Shown: positions 1 through 11,024, counted from the first letter of the stretch. The stretch is 64,000 nt of DNA from Botryotinia globosa (GCA_014898425.1 RCSZ01000015.1:1364001-1428000); one strand, 5' to 3'. Notes: a model not told the origin generated them from the sequence alone. A program made the numbers and translations.

Positions 1-205
1 TAGTATGTTTCATGATGTTTTTCAAATGTTGTTTCTGGTTTGTACCATGTGGGATCTGCATCACACAACGTGTTTTCGATGAGCTTGTTTTGTGGATATG
101 CCCTGTTGCAGTACAATAGTTTGGAACAATCGGGATAAAGATGGCGGACAAAATTTGACGTTTATTCTCTAATATATGTAGCTTCTATTGATTTGTCTTG
201 ATAGC

Positions 206-1348
206 TTAGACCTTAACAGGTTTCAATATGATATTATCTATCAGCCTGACTGGAGGTCCATCAGATAAACCCAGATCCTCTCCAACTTGTGGTGCTTCTA
301 CTGGCAACATCTTGATTGCGCCGCTCAAGATTGCTCCTTTTGTTTCATCAACCTCCTCGATTTCCTCCATCGTCTCAGGATCAGCTAACGAGATATAATC
401 CACCTCATATCTTACTCGTTCTTCGGGCTTCAATTGATACTGTTCCATCAATATCAACTTCGACAATTCCAATGCAGGCCCCAGAAGCTCATCTCGTGAT
501 CTATGTCCAAGATTGTATCCTTGCTCCGCAACTTTGAGCATTTTTGATAATGCTGTAGCTACATTTCTTCTCCTCTCTCCCAAATAAACATTTCGTGAAC
601 TCAATGCCAAGCCATCATGTTCTCTTTGGGTTTCTCCGATAACAACTTTGGTGTCGAAGCAGAAATCCTTAACCATCTTCTTTATAACAACAGTCTGCTG
701 TACATCCTTCTGTCCAAAGTAAACATTATCCGGCATGACAATATTGAACAATTTCATGCAGACAGTAGCCACTCCTCTGAAAAATGTTGGCCGGCTTGCC
801 CCCTCCAGTAGCTCTCCGACTGGTGTAATAGTGACGAAGCTTCCTTTCGCATTAACCTCTTGATTGGGCGGTCCGCTCGGGTACATTGTTTCTGTTGTAG
901 GCGCAAATACAGCTGCAATCTTACCCATGTTCCCATTGTCGGCCAATTCCATATCAAGGCCCTTCAACATCTTGCAATCCTTTTCCCAAGTCTTCGGATA
1001 GCTATCAAGATCTTCGTGGACGCCAAATTGAGTCGGATTGACGTAGACGCTCACTATGACATTTGAGTTTTCTGCTGCAGCAAGGCGAATAAGTGATAGG
1101 TGACCCTCATGAAGAGCTCCCATGGTTGGCACGAGACCAACCATTCGATGATCGATTAATTGTTTACGGCGCCATTGGCGTAAAGCAGGTACATCTCGGA
1201 AGATTTTGATGGAAGTACCTGGTATAGTTGGATTCGCGACTCGACGGAGAAGGGCAGAAGTTGTCGAGAATGCTCGTGGTGCGCCGCATACCTTGGTAGT
1301 CGAGCTGAGGAGGGGCAACATGGATTGGCGAATGGGGGACGACATCAT
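206..1348 (-). CDS. PAN6: Pantoate-beta-alanine ligase (pantothenate synthetase), probably mitochondrial
   Basis: Condenses pantoate and beta-alanine with ATP to make pantothenate, the CoA precursor. It is a single exon of 380 codons from the first in-frame ATG at 1348; the open frame runs further upstream only through a TTG. The nucleotidyl-transferase signature VPTMGALHEGHLSLI lies at about residues 73-87, with H80 and H83 as the HxGH pair. YVNPTQFG, FGQKDVQQT and LALSSRNVYL follow in family order. The first ~40 residues are Ser/Arg/Leu-rich, lack acidic residues and end in a ...RAFSTTSALLRR stretch typical of a mitochondrial presequence, so import is inferred. The protein is longer than bacterial PanC (about 280) because of the leader and insertions. 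It diverges from DBP7 across a ~340 bp shared upstream region. Confidence 0.95.
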   Translation of the reverse strand: MMSSPIRQSMLPLLSSTTKVCGAPRAFSTTSALLRRVANPTIPGTSIKIFRDVPALRQWRRKQLIDHRMVGLVPTMGALHEGHLSLIRLAAAENSNVIVSVYVNPTQFGVHEDLDSYPKTWEKDCKMLKGLDMELADNGNMGKIAAVFAPTTETMYPSGPPNQEVNAKGSFVTITPVGELLEGASRPTFFRGVATVCMKLFNIVMPDNVYFGQKDVQQTVVIKKMVKDFCFDTKVVIGETQREHDGLALSSRNVYLGERRRNVATALSKMLKVAEQGYNLGHRSRDELLGPALELSKLILMEQYQLKPEERVRYEVDYISLADPETMEEIEEVDETKGAILSGAIKMLPVEAPQVGEDLGLSDGPPVRLIDNIILKPVKV

Positions 1349-1692
1349 CGTGAACAATCGGTGCTCTTGTACTCCAAACTGAGTCTTAATGTCAATGCAA
1401 ATGAGGAACTGACATCTAAAACCCAATTAGGGTCCATATCGGTAAGAAATACAATTTTGAGTCATCCTGTTCTGTTATGTGCAGCGTAGAACGAAGCCCG
1501 AGATAATTTTTGATATTTGCTGGAGCTCGAATAACGCTTGTCTAGGAATAGCTTAGACCTCCCGCGACTGGTGGGACTGAGGGATGGTGGTCCAAGCTCA
1601 ACTTTTTTTCTGGAACGAAACTTCTGCATTTGCGCATTTTATTTCTGGAAATTCAAAGCATTTCAAATCAAATTTTCAGCAAACTAGCAACA
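1349..1692. promoter_or_regulatory. Shared upstream region of PAN6 and DBP7
   Basis: These 344 bp separate the start codons of two divergent genes, so both promoters must lie here or inside the transcripts. The stretch holds a pyrimidine-rich run near 1602-1625 just before the DBP7 start. No clear TATA box was seen. Confidence 0.5.
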
Positions 1693-4326
1693 ATGGCCGA
1701 CGATGGAATGTTGATGAATTTTGAGATTGGGGATGTACCTATAGTTGCGAAACAAGCATTTAAAGGAGGACGTTGGAAGGATCGATTGGCTGCGAAGAAA
1801 ACTGCGCAGCACCGAGTTACTAAGAGCACGAATAAACCATCGACAAGAGAAATATTCTCTGAACCACAACATGACACCAGCGCAGAAGAATATATTGGGC
1901 GAGGAGCTTTATCAAGAGCACCAAAGCGACAACGAGTCGATGATAATTACAACTCTTATGGTGGAAGAAATGAAAATACAGCAGCTTACGCTTCCGGAAA
2001 GCTTCCATCTGGAAGTATAAATGTTGGAGGAGGTAGGAAGACAACTTTTCAAGAAGAACCTAGAACAGCATTTGTCGCTGGCAAATTGCCTCCTGGAAGT
2101 ATCAATATTGCTGGAAAGAAGGCTACCCAAATCGAGGACGAGGGTAGAGCAGCGTATGCTTCCGGAAAATTGCCTCCAGGCAGTATAAATTCTGGCGCAA
2201 AGAAGGCCATTTCATTCCAGGATGAAACGAGACCGGCTTATGTCTCTGGAAAGCTCCCACATGGCAGTATCGATGGTATGCGAAACCGCGAAATGGCTGC
2301 TGTCCATCGCGAAATTGCTGAGGGTGGGAGGAAACCAGGCCAGGTTGTCTCGTCTCTATTCACATTCAATCCCACTTCAAAAAAAACTTTCGACGAGCCT
2401 GAAGAACAAGCGGAACCAGCAAAACCATCCAATGCACCTTTGACAGAGGAAATGGCGACATTCACCAACCTAGGACTATCGAGAAGGCTTGCGGCCCATT
2501 TATCGACTAAACTCGATATGAAAGCTCCAACCGCCATCCAAAAAGCATCTGTACAGCAGCTGATATCAGACGATAGCGATGCATTCATACAAGCAGAGAC
2601 TGGATCCGGAAAAACCTTGGCATATCTACTACCTATAGTTGAGCGGATATTGGCATTGAGTGAGAATGGCGTACAGATACATCGAGATTCCGGACTTTTT
2701 GCAATTATTCTTTCACCCACAAGAGAACTGTGCAAACAAATCGCAACTGTGCTGGAGAAAGTTTTACGCTGCGCGCCATGGATCGTTGGTACGACTGTTA
2801 ACGGAGGAGAAAGTAAGCAATCAGAAAAGGCTAGACTTCGCAAGGGTGTCAATATCCTTGTTGCAACACCGGGACGATTGGCAGATCATCTCGATAATAC
2901 AGAAGTGTTGAATGTAGCTACTGTAAGATGGTTAGTGTTGGATGAAGGAGATAGATTAATGGAGCTTGGATTCGAAGAAGAGATCAAAGGCATCGTTGAG
3001 AAAATAGGCCGAAGATCAGTCGCTAAAGCAAATTCGGACATGGGGTCACTTCCGAAGCGAAGAGTTACTATCTTATGTTCTGCTACGATGAAGATGAATG
3101 TTCAGCGTTTGGGAGAAATCAGTTTGAAGGATGCTGTGCACATTCAAGCGGATCCTTCCGAGCAAGAGAAACAAGACAAGGAAAATGGCATTGAAGTCCA
3201 AGATAAAGCATTCTCTGCCCCTACGCAATTGAAGCAGTCATATGCTATCGTTCCTGCGAAACTCAGACTCGTTACCCTGACGGCCCTTTTGAAACGTGCT
3301 TTTGCACGAAAAGGATCCGTGATGAAGGCAATCGTTTTCATCTCTTGTGCTGACTCTGTAGACTTTCACTTCTCTCTCTTCTCTCGTACCCCAAAAGCTT
3401 CAGCTGAGGCTGTGGATGAGGAGAAGGTTGATCTTCCTGCATTGCCAAAATCAGAATTAGTCAAAGAGACCATTGCACATGGAACTACGATTTCGAACAA
3501 TTCCAACCCTGTAATTTTACACAAACTTCATGGATCTCTTGCACAAAACATCAGAACAGCAACACTTAAGGCATTTTCCGAATCTACGGACCCTTGTGTG
3601 ATGATATGTACTGATGTTGCATCTCGAGGTCTTGATCTTCCAAATGTTGACTTTGTCATCGAGTATGATCCACCTTTTAGCGCGGAAGATCATCTACATC
3701 GTGTTGGTAGAACAGCTAGAGCTGGTCGCGAGGGTCGTGCTTTGATTTTCCTTATGCCTGGCGTCGAGGAGGAATATGTTTCTATCTTAGCATCCGGATA
3801 CCGTGAAGGAAATAAAGCCCTGACACGTCACACTGCTGAGGATTTGATACAGAAAGGTTTTGGTGGCATAGGTCGCGAATGGGAAGAGAGAGCTACAAAT
3901 TTCCAACTTGAGGTTGAACGGTGGAGTTTGGACTCACCAAAATATCTTGAGATGGCACGCCGTGGATACCAGAGTCATATTAGGGCTTATGCCACTCACG
4001 TCGCAAATGAGAGACACATATTCAATATGCAAGAATTACACTTGGGTCATTTGGCCAAAGCATTCGCCTTGCGAGACAAACCTGGAAGCATAAAGGTACC
4101 AGGATTAAGGCCATCGAAGATGACCAAAGCAGATAGAAGTGTCGCGGCTAGGAAGGCGAAGAGGGGCGAGAAAGAAGAAGATAAAGCTCCCGAGGGAGAA
4201 AGAGTGCGGAAACAAAAGAAAATGGAGTTGGACTTGCCTACTGTGGATGGTAATGAAGCTGCCGCGAGGATGAAGAGGAAGATGAAGGAGCATATGGCTG
4301 CTGCGAGCGAGTTCAATATTGGTTGA
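1693..4326 (+). CDS. DBP7: ATP-dependent RNA helicase DBP7 (60S ribosome biogenesis)
   Basis: DEAD-box helicase acting in the nucleolus on pre-60S particles. The start is ATG 1693 (MADDGMLMNF), giving 877 residues; the frame is open 21 codons upstream but only from a TTG. Motifs are in order: a Q-motif region with PTAIQKA, motif I AETGSGKT (~301), PTRELCKQ, TPGRL, motif II as DEGD (~417, the Dbp7-type variant of DEAD), SAT (~462), TDVASRGLD and HRVGRTARAGREG (~670). The N-terminal ~230 residues hold four imperfect repeats of the form A-Y/F-x-S/A-GKLPxGSI spaced about 30-40 residues apart. The C-terminal tail is Lys/Arg/Glu-rich. It matches my memory of the 877-residue Botrytis DBP7 entry. It diverges from PAN6. 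Confidence 0.97.
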   Translation: MADDGMLMNFEIGDVPIVAKQAFKGGRWKDRLAAKKTAQHRVTKSTNKPSTREIFSEPQHDTSAEEYIGRGALSRAPKRQRVDDNYNSYGGRNENTAAYASGKLPSGSINVGGGRKTTFQEEPRTAFVAGKLPPGSINIAGKKATQIEDEGRAAYASGKLPPGSINSGAKKAISFQDETRPAYVSGKLPHGSIDGMRNREMAAVHREIAEGGRKPGQVVSSLFTFNPTSKKTFDEPEEQAEPAKPSNAPLTEEMATFTNLGLSRRLAAHLSTKLDMKAPTAIQKASVQQLISDDSDAFIQAETGSGKTLAYLLPIVERILALSENGVQIHRDSGLFAIILSPTRELCKQIATVLEKVLRCAPWIVGTTVNGGESKQSEKARLRKGVNILVATPGRLADHLDNTEVLNVATVRWLVLDEGDRLMELGFEEEIKGIVEKIGRRSVAKANSDMGSLPKRRVTILCSATMKMNVQRLGEISLKDAVHIQADPSEQEKQDKENGIEVQDKAFSAPTQLKQSYAIVPAKLRLVTLTALLKRAFARKGSVMKAIVFISCADSVDFHFSLFSRTPKASAEAVDEEKVDLPALPKSELVKETIAHGTTISNNSNPVILHKLHGSLAQNIRTATLKAFSESTDPCVMICTDVASRGLDLPNVDFVIEYDPPFSAEDHLHRVGRTARAGREGRALIFLMPGVEEEYVSILASGYREGNKALTRHTAEDLIQKGFGGIGREWEERATNFQLEVERWSLDSPKYLEMARRGYQSHIRAYATHVANERHIFNMQELHLGHLAKAFALRDKPGSIKVPGLRPSKMTKADRSVAARKAKRGEKEEDKAPEGERVRKQKKMELDLPTVDGNEAAARMKRKMKEHMAAASEFNIG

Positions 4327-4637
4327 GTGGCTATTCGCTCTACTTGAGTACACGCAAGAATGCAAAGGCTAAACTATATACAAAATTAATTCAATTATGT
4401 TCAGAACCCTTATTTTTCACCAGACTCTTTGCCTCTCTATAATCAAGCCCAGCAGAAGATCCCTGTAGTCACTTTGCCAGTCACGTGTACAAAAGTTTGG
4501 CGATATTCCAATTGATAAGCCATCCATCGCACAGAGCTCCAATTCTTATTAGTTTTGGTGATGCAGTATTGGACACCAAGTAACGGAGGCTTAGGACTAT
4601 TACCAGGCATGTTGTTAAATGACGTTGATTTTGTCAG
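4327..4637. other. Intergenic, DBP7 to HET relic
   Basis: AT-rich DBP7 3' flank and upstream flank of the HET-domain relic. I see no gene or repeat in it. Confidence 0.5.
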
Positions 4638-6599
4638 ATGGGGACGCCACAGCCTTTGTCGATGGAAGTTCCATTCCTTTGCAAGTTCTGTCGAAAATTA
4701 GAAATCCGTGGCTATAACCGTCGTATGTTACGCGACCTTTTTGACGCAGCTACTAGTGGATGCTCCCTTTGCGACTGCGTACTCAAGTCCTGGGGAAAAC
4801 TAGACCCCTGCCTTTTGACGCTGTGGACATTTTTGTTGCGGCGTCGAGGCGGGTAGTAACGTGGGAATCGTTTCGAGAATTTTCGTTGAGCGTTTACACT
4901 ACAGAAGGTTAGATTTGCCACAGAGCTCATCTGATGACGATATCAAAGCTAAACAACTTCGTTCAAGGCGATGGATTGGCCGAATATATATCATTCAGAC
5001 CACTGTCTTCAGATGTTTCATCAAAAGAGCGCTTCGACGTTATATTCACCCGGTTACAGCAATGTCTCTTGGGTCACAAGGAATGCCAGAGTCGAGACAA
5101 GGTTAAACAAAAACTGCCAACCAGGGTTATAGATGTACAATACGAAGGTCAGGATCCGTTTTTGGTAGAAACAAATCAAAGAAATGGCAACTGGGTTGCG
5201 TTGAGTTATTGTTGGGGCTCTTCACCTACAGCGGTAACAACGGGGCAAAATCTTCAACAGCATTGCAACAAGATATCTATGTCTGCCCTTCCTCAAACCA
5301 TGTCCTCAAATCATAAAAGATGCTGTTTTCGCTGCTCGTCGGTTAGGTTATCGATATCTTTGGATTGATTCTTTGTGTATTATACAAGATTCACCGGAAG
5401 ATTGGGCCGTGGAGTCACTTAAAATGGCAGGTGTTTATGGAGGCGCCCCTTTGACAATTGCAGCAGGAGCAAGCAAAGATAATGCGTCCGGGATTTTTGA
5501 CAGTACTAATGTTTTCCGCCAACAGCAATTTGCAAAGTCTAATTTCTCGATCGAAGGCTATGATCGCGATCATCCTGAAGAACGTGGGAGGCTGTATGTG
5601 ATGAATTCCCTAGATTTGAATCCATATACATTTCCAGACTGTCTCAGCAAACGTGCTTGGACTTTTCAGGAAAACTTAATGTCTCAGCGCTTAATTAATT
5701 TCGGGAAAGAGCAATTGTACTGGAGATGCATCATACAAGACTTCATAGAGGCATGTCCCACTCGAGAATTCACCAAAAGGAACCACAGAACAGGGTTTAA
5801 GTCAAGGGATAATCACGCTGATTTAATACGCGGAAATATGAATCACAAAAATACGGAATTACCTTCGTGGTACGGTATCGTGAATGATTATATTCGCCGC
5901 CACATAACTTTGCAAAAAGATATACTAATTGGTATCTCGGCTATTGCCAAGGTGATGGCCGAAGAGATGAGACAGCCTCCTACTGCGTACAAGGCAGGCC
6001 TTTGGGAAAATGACTTCCACCAAGGTCTCCTTTGGCGAAGTTCATACGACAACCGTCTGCCACTCATACGGCATGCTGAATACATCGCGCCATCTTGGAG
6101 TTGGGCTTCAGTCAGTGCCAGCCACATGTCATTTCCTCGTGTTTATCATAAACCATTTCGTGTTGGTACAAATTATGCAGCTGCTGAAATCATTGAAATG
6201 ATCATTGAAAACGAGAATAACGATAATTTCGGGACAGTACAAGGAGGTTATGTTAAGCTCTTGGGGCCAACGTTAGAAATCTACCGCCATGAAATCCAAT
6301 CAAAATTTCTGGATTGCCCTGAGAATGCGAAAGATGAAACACATACGAATCACAGTCCAGTATCGGACGAAGAATGCATCTCGGAGAGCGATTTGATTGA
6401 GTATGGATGCAAGGATTCCCACGCAAAGGTTCTGCTGGTCGGCATAATGATGTTTTATAAGAAAATAACGAAATGTTTAATTCTTTAGAGTACTGAAAGT
6501 CTTGACGTATATCAACGACTTGGACGCCTCGATCTTTACGCTTGCAATGGCAATATCCAGCATCCAGATTGGACAACAAGAGAGATAACAATCATATGA
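4638..6599 (+). pseudogene. HET-domain (heterokaryon incompatibility) protein, broken
   Basis: HET proteins trigger cell death after fusion of unlike fungal strains. The homology is continuous but the reading frame is not. The N-terminal Cys-rich lead (LCKFCRKL ... GCSLCDC) starts at ATG 4638. Near 4805-4811 the frame shifts, and it then meets an in-frame TAG at 4910-4912. The block VALSYCWG is in this second frame. Near 5298-5301 the frame shifts again into ARRLGYRYLWIDSLCIIQD, the core HET motif. Another in-frame TAG at 6486-6488 interrupts the tail, which reads on to ...REITII and a TGA at 6597-6599. That is two frameshifts and two nonsense codons. No plausible intron removes them, since the intervals around 4910 are under 30 nt. 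Sequencing error could explain one lesion but hardly four. A short N-terminal product cannot be excluded. Confidence 0.85.
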
Positions 6600-7730
6600 G
6601 TATCACGAAGCTGGCTTCTCATCGATAACTCATCAAAGTCAAAGAGCACCATTTACTCCTGTGTTTAATATGTACATGAATTTCTCGGAAGGAGCAAAAT
6701 TGCGGCTTTTCTTCTCGACCCCGAATAGCCATTAAGCTTCGAAGCCTGACTGAGACACGTATTGGAGCAGACATGAAGACAGAAATCCAATTATCCGTGA
6801 TCTGGGAAAGAGACCTGGAAGATTTCTTCAAGATAAATATCATACTGATTTCATTTCATCTCATTTCATACATACACACTCTTTTGAGAATTATTTTATC
6901 AGTGATCGAACATGATTTTCTGAAGTCACTGTGAGAGAAGCGGCGGGGTCATATTCTTTTGTTAGTCTTTATATTTTGTTAGTCTTTATATAGCCCTTTA
7001 GCTTCTGGTATCACCAATACAAAATCATTTCTCTATTCCATCTTCTTCCCTTCCGTCAACATTTCCTTTCTTCAGGATCAAATTTCTGAGGTAAACGTTG
7101 GGAGGAATCTTCTGAAGAAGTGAGGAAATACAACAGAGTGCTTGATAAATCCACGATGAGTAGGATGAGCTGAATTTCGAGGACATCCTTTCAGAGCGAA
7201 TATCTTTTTAGCAATGAATAAATTCCATGAGATCTACATCAAGAGCATATAAAAGAGCAGGAGTCGAGACAACCCAAAATTCACACATGCCACTGACTAG
7301 AAGGTTGACATGAAAATTTTATGCCCCTTTTTCTCGCTAGCTCCATCACCGCCGCTTGGGACAGAATACACAATCAAGGATTTCGCTGTGCTAGTTTGTT
7401 CGTTGGCCATTGATGGTATAAAGGAGAGTTTGAAGACTTTGTCATGGGAGAAGTATTGAGGCTCGATAAATATATAGTAGAAGTGTATCATTCTACTCAT
7501 TCCTATCTACATTATTCCTAACCATAGGCTTTTTACCCATAACTCCTTGATCTGTGCTATTTTTATCCATGATAACCTTAATTATACTTCTTTTCTTTAC
7601 TTCGTACAGTTTACTGACTCATGCCCCCTCTGCCCGTACTCTGTCTATTCAAGAATCCAGGACTCAAGTACAAAAACTTCAGCGAAAACATTGATACTAT
7701 TGATAAAGCCTTCATACTCAATTCCTAGAT
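6600..7730. other. Intergenic between convergent HET relic and F-box gene
   Basis: AT-rich and without a credible gene. It includes a perfect 17-bp tandem duplication (6958-6991). A 67-codon frame on the minus strand (7297-7500) has no recognisable features. Confidence 0.5.
6958..6991. repeat. 17-bp perfect tandem duplication
   Basis: TTTGTTAGTCTTTATAT occurs twice back to back (6958-6974, 6975-6991). It is probably replication slippage in non-coding DNA. Confidence 0.85.
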
Positions 7731-9224
7731 TTATTGTCCCCGCCAAAAATCCTCAACTGGCAGACCAACAAACACCAGATGAATCCCATTCTCCCCATTC
7801 TCCCCAAGATCCTTGATCATATCAATTTTCCAAGTCTCCTCAGCCTTAAAAATCTCGATGACGTATACGAACTTGACCTCTCTCAACGCAAAACTTGGAA
7901 CAACTTCTTTATGTCTCTTCAGCCCTAGCAACTCCCGGGTGAGAGTCACGTAACCAAGCCTATTTTGACACCACAATTCCAGAGTCTCTAGAGAGTTCGG
8001 CAGAATTTCGTGTAAACGGAGACCAACCGAGTGGCCCTCCCAACCTATCAACAAATTCAGCTGCATCTTCATGTGTTTTAAACAGGAGAATTGTGTAAAG
8101 ACGGGAGCATTTAATATCCTGCGGTACATATAGTCAGATATTGACCTGTGGACCCCCATCAAAGATAGAGACTCCAAGCTATTTCTATGCACCAAGATGC
8201 CTTGCATAAGTTCGTCAAGGAATTCGGGAACGACCAAGGAATCAACATGCCTTCCGTCGCGGAACATTGCTTTTGAATTTCCACCGTAAGAGAAATGCTT
8301 TAGCTTCTTGAATATGGGAAAAAAGATTTTCCAATTCATGAAATGGACTTCGAAATTGTACCTGAGATCTAGAGATTCTACCGCACATGATCTCAGGTTC
8401 GTGACCTCATGAGAGAGCGACTCTGATTGGAATGCAAAGCCATCGACCTTCAATTTCTTAAGAGTAGGTATTTTCATAAAGATATCAAGCAGTTGTGCAT
8501 TCAGTCTTGTGTAAATGACCACTCTCGGATGTGATGTGCGGGCAATTACAGCAACGTAGTGGAGTTCTTCGAGTGAGACAAATTTGGGAGGCCCTACGAC
8601 TGTGAAGACCTGCCCCCGCCAATGATGATTTGGAGCATTTGCACCTGAATTATTCTTCCTAATCTGGAGCTTTTGTATGTAGGGGCTCAGGATAGTGAGT
8701 ATGAATATCAGTAACTCAGGGTAAGTCTGAGTAATATTCACGTCTAATAGTCGTTTGAATGCTTTTGTAAGATCTGCCACGTGTGTTGGACAAGGTTGCC
8801 TTGTCTCTACTTCTCTATTCTCATTACCTGGTCGGCTTTGTAACCTGTAAAGCTCGTCTGGCAGCCGATCTATTGCAGTTTCCAAGAATGGAACGTTCGC
8901 GAGCATCTCCATGTGTTGATCTCTACTCAAGGAAACACGAGAGATTCCGTAACCCCACGAAATGGAAACAAGTTTGAAATCAGGCCACCGATCTGGTCGC
9001 AATATGAGAAGTCGAACAAATTCGCTCAGTTTGCGAATGGATTTGATTCCGTTTTTGTTGTTGTATCGGGAGTAGAGAAGGGGTTCGCATATTCTGTTGA
9101 AAATTCTGCATGTTACTGCAAGGCTATATACACTCTTATCAAGTTGGAAGGGCGAATAGCTTTCGCGAAGGATCTCAACAATCTCGGTTAGGATCTCTGG
9201 AGGGACTATTCCAATGGCTGACAT
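7731..9224 (-). CDS. F-box-like protein, Leu-rich C-terminal part
   Basis: Single-exon gene of 497 residues. The N-terminus (IVPPEILTEIVEIL ... SVYSLAVTCRIFNRICEPLLYSRY) has the spacing of the fungal F-box-like domain: a Pro-x-Glu-Ile/Leu start, then a Leu/Cys-rich helix and 'EPLLY'. F-box domains bind Skp1 and bring substrates to SCF ubiquitin ligases; here that role is inferred from the domain only. The rest has scattered leucine-rich segments (LEELHYVA, LESLSLMG, LETLELWC) suggesting degenerate LRRs as the substrate-binding part. Such proteins are numerous and fast-evolving in filamentous ascomycetes, so the substrate cannot be guessed. No intron or lesion was seen. Confidence 0.75.
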   Translation of the reverse strand: MSAIGIVPPEILTEIVEILRESYSPFQLDKSVYSLAVTCRIFNRICEPLLYSRYNNKNGIKSIRKLSEFVRLLILRPDRWPDFKLVSISWGYGISRVSLSRDQHMEMLANVPFLETAIDRLPDELYRLQSRPGNENREVETRQPCPTHVADLTKAFKRLLDVNITQTYPELLIFILTILSPYIQKLQIRKNNSGANAPNHHWRGQVFTVVGPPKFVSLEELHYVAVIARTSHPRVVIYTRLNAQLLDIFMKIPTLKKLKVDGFAFQSESLSHEVTNLRSCAVESLDLRYNFEVHFMNWKIFFPIFKKLKHFSYGGNSKAMFRDGRHVDSLVVPEFLDELMQGILVHRNSLESLSLMGVHRSISDYMYRRILNAPVFTQFSCLKHMKMQLNLLIGWEGHSVGLRLHEILPNSLETLELWCQNRLGYVTLTRELLGLKRHKEVVPSFALREVKFVYVIEIFKAEETWKIDMIKDLGENGENGIHLVFVGLPVEDFWRGQ

Positions 9225-9309
9225 GATTGTGTTGAGAGATTCGAATGCGTTTGAAATATATAGAATGTATCGAAGTCTATGCTTGAAAGATTATACACCC
9301 AAGGGATTC

Positions 9310-9588
9310 TTATTTGAAGTAGGGAGATGTAATGAAACTACCTAGAATACCCAGAAAACAGGTATTTTTAGAAAAATGGCAGCTGCGATTGTTTAATAAA
9401 GATAGCAGCGTTGATTCATCCCGTTCCTGGCTAAAAAGTAAATCTGCTCCTTCTACTTTCATATTGGCTAATTCCAAACTCTCAGCTCGCACCTTCTTTT
9501 CGTGCCTTTGCTTCCTCTGATTTTGAGTATATTCTGCGATTATGCTGTGGAAGAAGTAGTTTGCTGTGGCAATTAACTCCTTTTGCAT
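9310..9588 (-). CDS. Small hypothetical protein, 92 residues (doubtful)
   Basis: Uninterrupted frame from an ATG at 9588. The product has a helical, charged middle (QNQRKQRHEKKVRAESLELA) and no motif I recognise. It lies upstream of the F-box gene on the same strand. In this AT-rich setting 92 codons could arise by chance, and nothing but the length and a sensible composition supports it. Confidence 0.2.
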   Translation of the reverse strand: MQKELIATANYFFHSIIAEYTQNQRKQRHEKKVRAESLELANMKVEGADLLFSQERDESTLLSLLNNRSCHFSKNTCFLGILGSFITSPYFK

Positions 9589-10250
9589 GGAGACGAGTCA
9601 AAATTGTTGATTTTTTTGGTAACTTCAATATTCAGTACCTTGAACATCAAGGAAGTGACGGAAGACTTATTTCTGGATGACATCGGCAGTCTTTTGATTA
9701 CCTACCTTAATTTTAATATTCAAACTACACATTCTATAACTCACCTCTAGCTCAGACGTAAGATGCGACAATGAGCACCTATTTAAGCGGTCTGAAATGA
9801 GAACTCACCACACATGGGAGAGCAACGCCGCCGGAAAGAACCTACACAAGACCACGACAATGAAGGCAAACGACTTCAATCCAATAGCCACTTCATTAAA
9901 TCTACACGAAAGCGAAATAGACCAGCTCTTTAAGTAGCCCTTATTTCAGGCCTACTATCTGTGTACAATAGCTAGCTTCTTACATAGAATGCAAGATTTA
10001 CATCTAGAACCTACAGAATGTAAGTGCTACATCATCCATATCCTTCTCAAACCAACAGTATCCCTCATCCACAAGAGACCAAATCATGACCTCCAAGTTA
10101 TAAGCACATAAAGAAATGCCCTCACTATCGTACGGAAAAACATCGATGCGTGTCATAGCAGAGACTCATCCTCGATAAACAAGAATTCCACCCCCATCAA
10201 ATCTACAAATCTACAGACCCTCCTCCCTCAGAAGAAAATCGTAACCCCAA

Positions 10251-10420
10251 TACCAAGCATTCCCCCCCCTCTAAACCCCCTTCCTACCACGAAATCACCA
10301 CCCTGATCACCACCCTAAGCCTCACCCTCACACTATCCCCAAGTCCCATCATCACATCACACACTTCATCCCCTTCACACCCTCCCCCTTCCTCAAACCC
10401 CCACTCCAACCCCAGAAAAG
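10251..10420. other. Strand-asymmetric C-rich tract
   Basis: The plus strand is dominated by C runs (CCCCCCCC at about 10262, repeated ATCACCACCCT) with very few G. There is no coding frame. It could be transcribed from a promoter or reflect a biased mutation process; the sequence alone does not say. Confidence 0.5.
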
Positions 10421-11024
10421 TGCGAAAAAATCAAAGATTCTGCTTCTTCCCTCGAAATTCAAATTTCTCTACCTTGTGTGTGTTTGAACCCCCGTGATCT
10501 TCTCCTCTTACTCATTAATCTGATAATTAGATATGCGTGATGATTGAAAGGTCGAATCAAACACGTACTTGAATCCAAGTATACTTAAACAAGTAATTGT
10601 AAGTTTCAATTATGAGTTTTGACCGGAGTCGTCCCGCGGTAGCTATGTTGATTTTATTGTCCGGTATCCACATGTGCTAGCTAGTTTTCAGATTGCTCGA
10701 GGGTATATCTATTGCTCACATGAGTATATTTTGGTATAAATGCGACGATGTTAATGATTCTTGTATATATTATCATATCATTCTCCATACTCATATATGC
10801 GTACGCTCATCCCCAAACTCCAGTACCTAATAGAAATCCCATTTGAACACCCAAAAAATGTAATTCATGTTCTTTCTCCTCTTCCTTCTCTTTTACCTCC
10901 TCCTCCTTTACCTCGGTCCTCTCTTCTTTACCTCTCTGTTCCCTCCCTTACCTCATGGCAATCTCCATCTCCATCTCCATCTCCGCCTTTTGTCCCACCC
11001 TCCATCTCTAATTTCACCTTCCAC

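Larger units (their letters stand above)
9225..11024. other. Intergenic, F-box gene to phospholipase D gene
   Basis: 1.8 kb holding one doubtful small frame (9310-9588) and a strongly C-rich plus strand at about 10251-10420. The part from 10860 on is pyrimidine-rich and lies just 3' of the phospholipase D gene, so it is probably its 3' untranslated region. No other gene was seen. Confidence 0.45.

Noticed and set aside
2238..2852. 204-codon frame opposite DBP7
   Set aside because: It lies inside the conserved DBP7 coding sequence and has no motif of its own.
9814..9936. Short Arg/Lys-rich frame (about 39 codons)
   Set aside because: Too short, with no supporting motif or neighbouring exon.
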